Below are positions 1 through 6,584 of a DNA stretch of 6,747 nt, piece by piece. A program made the translations under genes and the position numbers. The notes under the pieces are model-generated. The model saw only the letters and a list, made by a program, of their open reading frames with translations. It was not told the origin of the DNA and did no database searches. This stretch comes from a bacterium (GTDB lineage Bacteria > Bacteroidota > Ignavibacteria > Kapaibacteriales > Kapaibacteriaceae): positions 1 through 6,747 of the forward strand of contig JAGVJW010000202.1 in the NCBI GenBank assembly GCA_020050895.1, written 5' to 3'. Position 1 is the first letter of the stretch. The number at the start of each line of letters is the position of its first letter.

Positions 1-729
1 AAGTGGAAGGAAGGTCTGAAACGATTGTGAACGAACGGAGATGGGTTCACCCATACCTGAGCTCACCGGTTGCTTGTCGGATGAACTAATAGACCACGAG
101 AATGCAACCGTGTCGTTCTGCCTGTCCAGGTAAATCTCGAAAAATGCAAAGAGCGTCAGATCTGAATTCCAAATGGTGGATCCGATATACGGTGTGATTG
201 AGTATCGGTCTCCGCGTTGCTCCACCTGACTTACGTACATGATAGACGAAATGGAAGGCCTAATGGAAAAGTCGGGAACGGTGAGTGAATCGGTTGATGT
301 GAATTCACGGTTAGAAAATTTGTCTTTTATATGAACTTCCCTACGGTAAAAACCAGGCTGTAAAGAAGTCCTGAACACAACGTTGTCGGCCTTGCCAGTT
401 GAACCAAGAGTGACGTTGTACGATGTTTCAATTATTGACCGTGTCGAAGATGTATCGAAAATTTTTCGGCCGACGGTATCGCGCACCATGACGTTAACCT
501 GGTACTGAGCGGCATATTGATTATCGAACTCTGAGAATTGTAACGATGTATAGGGAACGGCGACGTAGATATCAGTTTGTGTAGTCAGGCCAAAATTCTG
601 TCCCTTAAAACACAGCACGTCTACAAGGGTAGTGGGCGCTGTCTTGCCGGATTGCCCGGCAGCAGAGGTGGAAGCCATCAACACTGCTACGGTGAGTGAA
701 AGAGTATTCCAAGCGTACTGATTCTGCAT
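1..729 (-). CDS. GWxTD-domain-like exported protein, N-terminal part (runs off window)
   Basis: This frame is open from the ATG at 729 to base 1 without a stop, giving 243 residues of a longer protein; the C-terminal part lies outside the window. Residues 1-25 form a plausible Sec signal peptide: few charges, a hydrophobic stretch LSLTVAVLMA at 10-19, then STSAAG before QSG. There is no lipobox cysteine. The rest is beta-rich. It matches my recollection of the N-terminal region of GWxTD proteins: VDVLCFKG at 36-43, IYVAVPYTSLQF at 54-65, a VMVRDTVGRK strand at 80-89, and LTVPDFS at 149-155 closing the first beta domain. The GWxTD motif itself is not visible, so the family call rests on overall pattern. 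These proteins are found in FCB-group bacteria and their role is poorly known; a periplasmic or surface location is inferred. The start lies 26 bp after the CoA-transferase stop, with a weak AGAG five bases before the ATG, so readthrough from that gene is likely. Confidence 0.72.
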   Translation of the reverse strand, partial: MQNQYAWNTLSLTVAVLMASTSAAGQSGKTAPTTLVDVLCFKGQNFGLTTQTDIYVAVPYTSLQFSEFDNQYAAQYQVNVMVRDTVGRKIFDTSSTRSIIETSYNVTLGSTGKADNVVFRTSLQPGFYRREVHIKDKFSNREFTSTDSLTVPDFSIRPSISSIMYVSQVEQRGDRYSITPYIGSTIWNSDLTLFAFFEIYLDRQNDTVAFSWSISSSDKQPVSSGMGEPISVRSQSFQTFLPL

Positions 730-755
730 TTAATCTCTATCGTTTAGGAAAATCG

Positions 756-2039
756 TCAGATGTTAACGGTCAACTTCCAAAGATCGCGGCATTCGCGCAT
801 CAATTGTTCCCGATCATCAGGGTGAGCGATCCGAATCAGACTCTGAGCTCGTTCACGGATGGACTTTCCGTGAAGGTAGGCAATGCCGAATTCGGTTACC
901 ACATAATGTACATGAGCACGCGATGTTACAACGCCGGCACCTGGTTTCAGAACACTTGTAATTCTTCGCATACCATTCGATGTTCTCGAGGGTAATGCAA
1001 TGATAGGCTTCCCACCATTGCTGAGACTGGCACCTCGTATGAAATCAACCTGGCCTCCAAAACCTGAATACGGAGCTGTGCCAATAGAGTCAGCACACAC
1101 CTGACCTGTCAGGTCTACTTCGAGAGCGCTGTTGATTGCCATTACCTTGTGATTGCGCGCAATAACAGCAGGATTATTAACGTAGGCTACGTCCAACATT
1201 GCAACCATAGGATTGTCGTCGATAAACCTATATACTTTTTCAGTACCCATCACAAATGTTGCAACAATCTTTCCCGGATGAATAGCCTTATACGCTCCAG
1301 TTACGATGCCCATTTCAACAAGGTCGACAAGGCCGTCGCTGAACATTTCCGAATGTACGCCAAGATCGCGGTGATGAATGAGTTTCGACAACACGGCATC
1401 CGGGATAGCGCCGATGCCCATCTGCAATGTTGAGCGATTTTCAACGAGTGATGACACAAATTCCGCAATGGAGTCCTCCACCAGACTGATTTTACTGCGC
1501 TGTACGATGGGAAGCGGGTCGTTCACATCCACTAGATACGTTATCGCAGAATGATGCACCAATGCATCGCCATGGGTCCGTGGCATGTTTGGATTGACTT
1601 GTGCAATTACAATTTCTGCCGAGAACAACGCTGCATGTGCAGCTTCTACCGTAACTCCAAGCGAACACCACCCGTGAATATCGGGTGGAGAAACCTGAAT
1701 AAGTGCTACATCGATATCGAGCTGATTCGACCGAAATAGACGCGGGATTTCGGATAAGAATATTGGAGTATAATCTGCGCGGCCTTCCTGAACTGCACGT
1801 CGGACGTTGCCACCAATGAAAAGGCAATTCACTCTGAAATTCTCGGCATACTCCGGCTCGGCATAGGGAGCGGCACCTTCTGTATGGAGGTGTACGATTT
1901 CAACATTCCGCAGTCGGGGGGCCTGCCGAACAAGCTCAGCAATCAATGTCTGAGGTGATGCTGCAACACTATGCAGATAAATGCGATGCCCCGATTGGAT
2001 ATGGCCGATCGCGTGTTCTGCACTAACTGTTTGCTGCAT
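756..2039 (-). CDS. Acetyl-CoA hydrolase/4-hydroxybutyrate CoA-transferase family protein
   Basis: This is a complete 427-residue protein, the usual length for the family that includes 4-hydroxybutyrate CoA-transferase (AbfT) and Cat1-type enzymes. They move CoA between an acyl-CoA and a free carboxylate through a glutamyl-CoA thioester, in the cytosol. Visible family motifs are LQMGIGAIPDAV at 205-216, HSEMFSDGLVDL at 229-240 with E231 as the expected catalytic glutamate, NSALEVDLTGQV at 303-314, GFGGQVDFIRGA at 326-337 and FGIAYLHGKSIRERA at 384-398, followed by the IRIAHPDDREQL tail. The N-terminus (VSAEHAIGHIQSGHRIYL) aligns in style with family starts, which supports the ATG at 2039. Only a weak GAG precedes it, at seven bases. 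The substrate pair cannot be told from sequence: acetate, succinate, butyrate, propionate and 4-hydroxybutyrate are all possible. The gene diverges from the iron-sulfur oxidoreductase across 37 bp, which suggests a role in acyl-CoA metabolism. All core motifs are intact, with no sign of decay. Confidence 0.93.
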   Translation of the reverse strand: MQQTVSAEHAIGHIQSGHRIYLHSVAASPQTLIAELVRQAPRLRNVEIVHLHTEGAAPYAEPEYAENFRVNCLFIGGNVRRAVQEGRADYTPIFLSEIPRLFRSNQLDIDVALIQVSPPDIHGWCSLGVTVEAAHAALFSAEIVIAQVNPNMPRTHGDALVHHSAITYLVDVNDPLPIVQRSKISLVEDSIAEFVSSLVENRSTLQMGIGAIPDAVLSKLIHHRDLGVHSEMFSDGLVDLVEMGIVTGAYKAIHPGKIVATFVMGTEKVYRFIDDNPMVAMLDVAYVNNPAVIARNHKVMAINSALEVDLTGQVCADSIGTAPYSGFGGQVDFIRGASLSNGGKPIIALPSRTSNGMRRITSVLKPGAGVVTSRAHVHYVVTEFGIAYLHGKSIRERAQSLIRIAHPDDREQLMRECRDLWKLTVNI

Positions 2040-2076
2040 TCAAGGCTCGTTGAAATTGTTGCCGCAAAGTTAGGGT
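2040..2076. promoter_or_regulatory. 37-bp divergent intergenic region
   Basis: This short gap separates two divergent genes and so must hold, or overlap, the start signals for both unless they lie inside the coding regions. I see no strong inverted repeat that would mark an operator. On the plus strand there is a weak sigma70-like pair, TTGCCG at 2059-2064 and TATCTT at 2081-2086 with 16-bp spacing. If used, it would place transcription start near or after the TTG codon at 2077. An in-frame TAG at 2071-2073 fixes the furthest upstream possible start of the plus-strand gene. Confidence 0.45.
2065..2072 (-). promoter_or_regulatory. Possible Bacteroidota-type -7 promoter element (TAACTTTG)
   Basis: On the minus strand this reads TAACTTTG, a perfect match to the TAnnTTTG -7 box described for the primary sigma factor of Bacteroidota. 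It lies 25 bases before the CoA-transferase ATG, which would give a short leader of roughly 18 nt. The matching -33 TTTG is not clear; a GTTAAAG sequence about 11-18 bases further upstream is the nearest candidate. The box overlaps the region just before the divergent iron-sulfur gene. An eight-base match with four fixed plus two near-fixed positions can arise by chance, so the call is tentative. Confidence 0.35.
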
Positions 2077-4137
2077 TTGGTATCTTTAACTGTGGATCTA
2101 CATAACGTTGTTTTCTCAGGCGTGCTTACTGTTGCTCTGGTTTTCTTTGGTATTAGCAGCTCTAAGCTCATTTCTTTTCTACGGTTGGCGAAACCCGTCA
2201 ACAGGCTGGATAACATTCCCAAACGCCTCTATACCACGTTGGTAGTTGCGTTTGGACAAAGCAAAATTCTTAGAGATAGGGTTGCCGGTCCAATTCACGC
2301 TTTCATCTTTTGGGGCTTTCTCATCCTGCTGTTTTCCGCCGTGGAGATGGTACTCGAAGGCCTTCACGATGGCTGGTCGCTGAATTTTCTCGGGCCAGTT
2401 TATTCTATGGCTACCATCCTCACCGATTTGTTCTGCATTCTGATAATTACCGGAACGGTAATGGCATTATGGCGCAGATATATTTCGCGTGTCAGGAGAC
2501 TTCAGGTTGAGAAAGAACAAATTGAGGCAGGTTTGATACTGATAACAATATTTATAATTGTTACGGCTCTTTTTATTCAAAATTCGTTACGTCAGCATGT
2601 GTATGGCTCAGATTTGGCATGGGCTGTGCGGCCAATCACGCATGTATTTGGAAATCTGTTAACAGGTTCAATAGCAAACATTGCTCCTAATTCAACATCT
2701 GTTCAAACGGTGTTTGGCATAGCCTGGTGGGTGCACGCTTTGTTTATACTTGGGTTTCTCAATTACCTGCCGTATTCAAAACATCTTCATGTTCTAACGT
2801 CGGTCCCCAATGTTTTCCTTGGTCCAATGGAGCCAACGAATTCACTTAAGAGAATTGACTTTGATGAAGAGGGTGTTGAAAAATTCGGCGTTGTCGATAT
2901 CGAAGATTTCACCTGGAAGACCTTGCTTGACGGTTATACGTGTACTCATTGCGGCAGGTGTACAGACGTTTGCCCGGCTAATCAAACGGGAAAGGTGCTC
3001 GACCCACGCGGAGTGATTGTTTCCATTCATGAGCGAACTCTCGACAGAGCCCCCTTACTAATAAAATTGAAAAGGGGCGAAACACTAACAGATACCGAGC
3101 AGAAGGTATTTGATAAAAAGTTGATTGGTGATTATGTGAGCCCAGATGCCCTGTGGGCGTGCACTACGTGTGGTGCATGTATGCAGGAATGTCCGGTAAA
3201 TATTGAGCATGTTCCGGCAATCGTTGATATGCGCCGCTCAATGGTGATGATGGAGTCTAAGTTTAATGATGAATCGGAGCTTCTGCCCGATATCTATGGG
3301 AACATGGAAACGAATTCGGTGCCGTGGGGCGGATTCGGACATTCAGATAGAGCGAATTGGGCTGAGGGAATGAACATTAAAACTGCAAGCGAAGACCCAA
3401 GTATGGAAGTGCTGTTCTGGGTTGGCTGTGCAGGGTCGTATGATGAACGTGCAAAAAAAATTACTCGTGCCTTTGCAGAGCTGATGCAGGCTGCCCATGT
3501 TGAATTCAGAATATTGGGAGTGGAAGAGAATTGTAATGGAGATGTAGCAAGAAGAACAGGGAACGAGTACCTAGCCGATGCCTTGACGAAGACTAATGTT
3601 GAGACTCTCACGCGGTACAACGTAAAGAAAATTGTCGCAACATGTCCGCATTGTTTCAACACTCTTAAAAACGATTATCCTCAATATGGTTACAATGCCG
3701 AAGTTGTTCACCACACACAGTTTATTCGTGAGTTGATTGAGACCGGACGTCTGAAAATCGATCGTTCAAAGGCATCATCGATGGCTGTTACCTACCACGA
3801 TTCTTGTTATCTGGGTAGGTATAACGGCGAATTCAGCGCACCTAGAGCAACACTGCATGAAGTGCCGGGGTTAACAATACTCGAACCAGCACGACATGCT
3901 GACAGGGGGCTTTGTTGCGGTGCAGGAGGCGGAAGAATGTTCATGGAGGAAAAAGTGGGCGACCGCGTGAACATTGTTAGAACAGACGAACTTTTATCTA
4001 CCGGCGCCGAAGCCATTGCAGTAAACTGTCCTTTTTGCACAACCATGATTACCGATGGCGTAAAGGCTGCAAATAAGGCAGACACAGTTGCAGTTCTCGA
4101 TGTTGCAGAACTTGTTCGCAACAGTCTGCGTGAGTAA
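2077..4137 (+). CDS. Membrane-bound Fe-S oxidoreductase, HdrD/EtfD-like (putative ETF:menaquinone oxidoreductase)
   Basis: This 686-residue protein has the layout of fused cytochrome b-like/HdrD-like oxidoreductases, proposed to pass electrons from electron-transfer flavoprotein (acyl-CoA oxidation) to menaquinone at the inner membrane. The N-terminal NarI-like part has about five membrane segments, near 12-34, 73-94, 108-131, 151-168 and 210-233; H74, H174, H189, H220, H236 and H238 are candidate heme ligands. Two [4Fe-4S] motifs follow: C289, C292, C295, C299 and C362, C365, C368, C372, each ending in CP. Two CCG domains come next. The first has C451, C486, C523 and C526, with asparagine 487 where the second cysteine of the CC pair would be. 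The second is complete: C577, C613-C614, C651, C654. The TTG at 2077 is the furthest upstream start, since an in-frame TAG sits at 2071. A GTG at 2092 is also possible and would still keep the first membrane helix. The AGGG at 2072-2075 is too close to the TTG for a normal ribosome site. ETF as partner is inferred from family; no etf genes are in the window. Confidence 0.82.
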   Translation: MVSLTVDLHNVVFSGVLTVALVFFGISSSKLISFLRLAKPVNRLDNIPKRLYTTLVVAFGQSKILRDRVAGPIHAFIFWGFLILLFSAVEMVLEGLHDGWSLNFLGPVYSMATILTDLFCILIITGTVMALWRRYISRVRRLQVEKEQIEAGLILITIFIIVTALFIQNSLRQHVYGSDLAWAVRPITHVFGNLLTGSIANIAPNSTSVQTVFGIAWWVHALFILGFLNYLPYSKHLHVLTSVPNVFLGPMEPTNSLKRIDFDEEGVEKFGVVDIEDFTWKTLLDGYTCTHCGRCTDVCPANQTGKVLDPRGVIVSIHERTLDRAPLLIKLKRGETLTDTEQKVFDKKLIGDYVSPDALWACTTCGACMQECPVNIEHVPAIVDMRRSMVMMESKFNDESELLPDIYGNMETNSVPWGGFGHSDRANWAEGMNIKTASEDPSMEVLFWVGCAGSYDERAKKITRAFAELMQAAHVEFRILGVEENCNGDVARRTGNEYLADALTKTNVETLTRYNVKKIVATCPHCFNTLKNDYPQYGYNAEVVHHTQFIRELIETGRLKIDRSKASSMAVTYHDSCYLGRYNGEFSAPRATLHEVPGLTILEPARHADRGLCCGAGGGRMFMEEKVGDRVNIVRTDELLSTGAEAIAVNCPFCTTMITDGVKAANKADTVAVLDVAELVRNSLRE

Positions 4138-4169
4138 TACCGATCTGCATTGAGTGTAATCTGCTTCCG
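4138..4169. other. Convergent 32-bp gap, no clear terminator
   Basis: The iron-sulfur gene (plus strand) and the glycosyltransferase (minus strand) end 32 bp apart, stop to stop. The only hairpin I can find is a 5-bp stem, TCCGT with ACGGA, around an A-rich loop near 4166-4183. It reaches into the end of the glycosyltransferase and has no adjoining U-run in the right place for either strand. It is too weak to call as a terminator, so termination here may be Rho-dependent or overlapping. Confidence 0.5.
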
Positions 4170-5471
4170 TTAAAAAACACGGAGAGATGTAGCTAGTACT
4201 CTCGATAGGTCTGACGTGAGGTTGCGTCGGTCAAACTGTTGTATGAAGCGCGAATCAGGCGTGGGTGGATTTTGGGATTTCCACCGATCGTACATTTCTG
4301 CAATGGCAATAGCAATTGCATCCACGTCGGCAGGGTCTGTAATCCACGCTGCTCCATAACGTTCAGCATCTCTGCGCAGAGCTCCATCGGGAACGCTTAC
4401 TAAGATGGGCTTTCCCGTTCCAAAATATTCGTACAGCTTACCGCTGGAGATAGTGTCGGCATTGCGTGTATTTCCAACCATCATCCACAGAGCGTCGCTT
4501 TCAATCATCATTTGCACGGCGTTCCTGTGCATCTGATAGCCATGATCCACTACCAGTTCACCAATTCCAAATCGTTTTGCTTTTTTAAGGTATTGGTCTC
4601 GCAGAAGGCCGACGAAATGTAATTTCAGATTGACGTCAGGCCTCTTGGCTTTCACCTGTTGCACGGCCTTGAAAAACGGAATAGGAGTTACGAAATCGTA
4701 AAAAATTCCCACATACGTGAGGTTGAACACCGATGGATTGAATCCCCTGCTATCAGACGTTTCAGATGGCATGCTTACTGGCGTAAAATCTTCAACATCG
4801 AAACCGTGGGGAATGATCACGACATCTTCGTGAGTTAAATGTCTGTACGATGAAAGTAGTTTCTCCTTGATGCGCCGGTTTGTAACAATTACTCTCGATG
4901 CTCTGGATAGTGTTGCATGCTCGAGGTTCAGATGTCTTCGGGCATGCCATGGCGTAGGATATTTGTGAAACTGATTCCCGTACCACAAGTCGCGGTAATC
5001 AAGGACCAGAGGAATACCAGTTTCCGCGCTTAACTGTGCACCAGCAATCATCGAAGAAAAGGGCGGGCCTGTAACGAGAATGACATCTATCTTTTTTTCC
5101 TGAATTATTTCGCGAGCAATTGATAATGCTCTGCGCGCCCAACTTTTTTTATTATCTGGTATAAACAGCGAACTACTAATGGAACTTAGAAGTTTACGAA
5201 CCGCTTCGCGCGGCATCTTGATTGTACCTCTCGCAGCCAGTAGGCGATTGGGGTCAGTTCCGGAAGTTCTGTAAATGTCGATTTCACGTTCGTTCAATTC
5301 GTCGAGGAGCGATTGGTCGTGCGCATAGTAGGCAACGGGTCCGGTAGTTACGACGTGAGGATGCCAGCCATAATCAGGCAGATACTTTACAAACTTGGTG
5401 ATGCGCTGAACACCGCTAAGGCCCATCGGAGGAAAATAATAGGCTAGAACCAGAACGTTGTGCGGTGCCAT
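4170..5471 (-). CDS. GT-B fold glycosyltransferase, family 4-like
   Basis: This complete 433-residue protein has the two-domain layout of GT-B glycosyltransferases that move a sugar from a nucleotide-sugar donor to a cell-surface glycan, lipid or other acceptor. The N-terminal domain opens with LVLAYYFPPMGLSGVQR at 7-23, an opening typical of GT4-like acceptor domains, and continues with VTGPPFSS at 133-140 and LDYRDLWYG at 157-165. A linker around 218-250 (PHGFDVEDF at 221-229) leads to the donor-binding domain, which starts at LTYVGIFYDF (251-260). The signature KLYEYFGTGKPIL at 345-357 holds E348, the likely second glutamate of the EX7E motif; the first position is threonine (T340). No membrane segment is evident, so it is probably cytosolic or membrane-peripheral. 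The ATG follows the peptidase stop by 5 bp. An AGGGA at 5474-5478 overlaps that stop but lies only two bases from the ATG, so expression probably depends on translational coupling. Donor and acceptor are unknown, and no other glycan genes are in view. Confidence 0.88.
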   Translation of the reverse strand: MAPHNVLVLAYYFPPMGLSGVQRITKFVKYLPDYGWHPHVVTTGPVAYYAHDQSLLDELNEREIDIYRTSGTDPNRLLAARGTIKMPREAVRKLLSSISSSLFIPDNKKSWARRALSIAREIIQEKKIDVILVTGPPFSSMIAGAQLSAETGIPLVLDYRDLWYGNQFHKYPTPWHARRHLNLEHATLSRASRVIVTNRRIKEKLLSSYRHLTHEDVVIIPHGFDVEDFTPVSMPSETSDSRGFNPSVFNLTYVGIFYDFVTPIPFFKAVQQVKAKRPDVNLKLHFVGLLRDQYLKKAKRFGIGELVVDHGYQMHRNAVQMMIESDALWMMVGNTRNADTISSGKLYEYFGTGKPILVSVPDGALRRDAERYGAAWITDPADVDAIAIAIAEMYDRWKSQNPPTPDSRFIQQFDRRNLTSDLSRVLATSLRVF

Positions 5472-5476
5472 GTTCC

Positions 5477-6580
5477 CTACACGACAACTAGTTCGCGAGG
5501 CGCAGTTGTAAGGATTTCTGCTCCGTTCTTTTTCACGACAACATCATCCTCGATTCTCATTCCGAACTTTCCAGGAAGGTAGATTCCGGGCTCAATGGTA
5601 ATAACGCTTCCTGCCTGAACCAATCCAGTTTTATTCGAAGCTGAGATGCGAGGCTCTTCGTGGACTTCGTATCCCAGACCGTGCCCTAGCGAATGTTTGA
5701 AATACTCTCCGTAGCCTCCATTGTCTATGATGGACCGGGCAGACCAGTCGAGGTCCGATGCAGACACACCCGCTTTTACGGCATCCAGGGCAGATAGATG
5801 AGCTTCAAACAGGACGGCAAATACGTCGACGACCTTCTTTGAAGGAGTACCAACACAAAACGTGCGTGTCATGTCGCTGTACAACCCGTTAATGCAGCAA
5901 CCAAAGTCAACCGTAACCACATCTCCCTTGTTAATTCTGTCTGCCGAAGCTCTACCATGCGGCATTGCACTTCGTTTACCCGACACTACGATGATATCGA
6001 ATGCATCTCGTTCAGAGCCCAGTGCCCTTGTTGTTGTTGCAAGAAAGTTTGCAACATCAATTTCAGTCCTTCCTTCGGTAACCCATCCCAACATCTTCTC
6101 ATAGGCTACCGAAGTTATGTGTGCAGCCTTTGCAATCGAATCAATTTCCGTCTTCGTTTTAACCTGTGTTATCGGTGAGATTAGATTTGGGACTTCAACC
6201 AGTTGAGCGCCAGCAATAGCTTTCTTGATAGATTTCAGTTCTGCAACCGTGGTTAGAGCGGGGAAAAAACCAATACGTTTCGATGTCTTAAAAGCCTTGC
6301 CGCGTATCAGGCCTGTCCATGGGTCTCGGTCGATTATTACATGCAGACCATCCAGTGGATACAATTCTGACTTAACCTGTTCGGTATAGAGATCATTGGT
6401 TACGAAAAATATATTCTTCTTTGTTACAATCGACAAGCCGGCTGATCCAGAAAATCCTAGTAGGTACCGTAATGAAGATGAGCTCCGGAGAATCAGAGTG
6501 TCAACCTTCGCATTGCGCATCTCAGAGCGAAGCATTGCGAGCCGATCTGTTGCGGACTTTACTCTTGCTTTGTGAGACAC
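5477..6580 (-). CDS. M24 family metallopeptidase (Xaa-Pro aminopeptidase/dipeptidase type)
   Basis: This 367-residue protein is the usual size for short M24B peptidases, which cleave the bond before or after proline in peptides using a two-metal centre in the cytosol. Residues about 12-135 form the creatinase-like N-terminal domain (SLRYLLGFSGSAG at 36-48). The pita-bread catalytic domain follows. All five expected metal ligands are present: D225 (VTVDFG), D236 (YSDMTR), H300 (SLGHGLGYEVHEEP), E330 (ITIEPGIY) and E344 (MRIEDDVVV). H208 (MPHG) and H307 match conserved second-shell or substrate histidines. The start is GTG at 6580. A good Shine-Dalgarno sequence, GAGG at 6588-6591, lies seven bases before it, inside the end of guaB. 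The guaB stop is only 4 bp upstream, so the two are probably cotranscribed and coupled. Sequence alone cannot separate aminopeptidase P from prolidase; the length and lack of extra domains favour a generic Xaa-Pro peptidase. Confidence 0.93.
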   Translation of the reverse strand: MSHKARVKSATDRLAMLRSEMRNAKVDTLILRSSSSLRYLLGFSGSAGLSIVTKKNIFFVTNDLYTEQVKSELYPLDGLHVIIDRDPWTGLIRGKAFKTSKRIGFFPALTTVAELKSIKKAIAGAQLVEVPNLISPITQVKTKTEIDSIAKAAHITSVAYEKMLGWVTEGRTEIDVANFLATTTRALGSERDAFDIIVVSGKRSAMPHGRASADRINKGDVVTVDFGCCINGLYSDMTRTFCVGTPSKKVVDVFAVLFEAHLSALDAVKAGVSASDLDWSARSIIDNGGYGEYFKHSLGHGLGYEVHEEPRISASNKTGLVQAGSVITIEPGIYLPGKFGMRIEDDVVVKKNGAEILTTAPRELVVV

Positions 6581-6584
6581 TTGA

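Noticed and set aside
696..995. A plus-strand frame of 99 codons across the junction between the CoA-transferase and the GWxTD-like gene
   Set aside because: It is antisense to the conserved C-terminus of the CoA-transferase and to the signal peptide of the exported protein; no family resemblance is seen.
3453..3460. Run of eight A (and runs of seven T at 5092-5098 and 5144-5150) as possible programmed frameshift sites
   Set aside because: The reading frames continue intact through all three runs and downstream motifs are in frame, so nothing shows that slippage is used.
3294..3662. A 122-codon open frame on the minus strand inside the Fe-S oxidoreductase gene, and similar shorter frames opposite the other genes
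   Set aside because: They lie entirely within strongly conserved genes, show no recognisable motif, and their composition looks like a reverse reading of the real frames.
4166..4183. Hairpin TCCGT/ACGGA near the end of the glycosyltransferase, as a terminator
   Set aside because: The stem is only 5 bp, the A-rich run is in the loop and not after the stem, and it overlaps the last codons of the gene.
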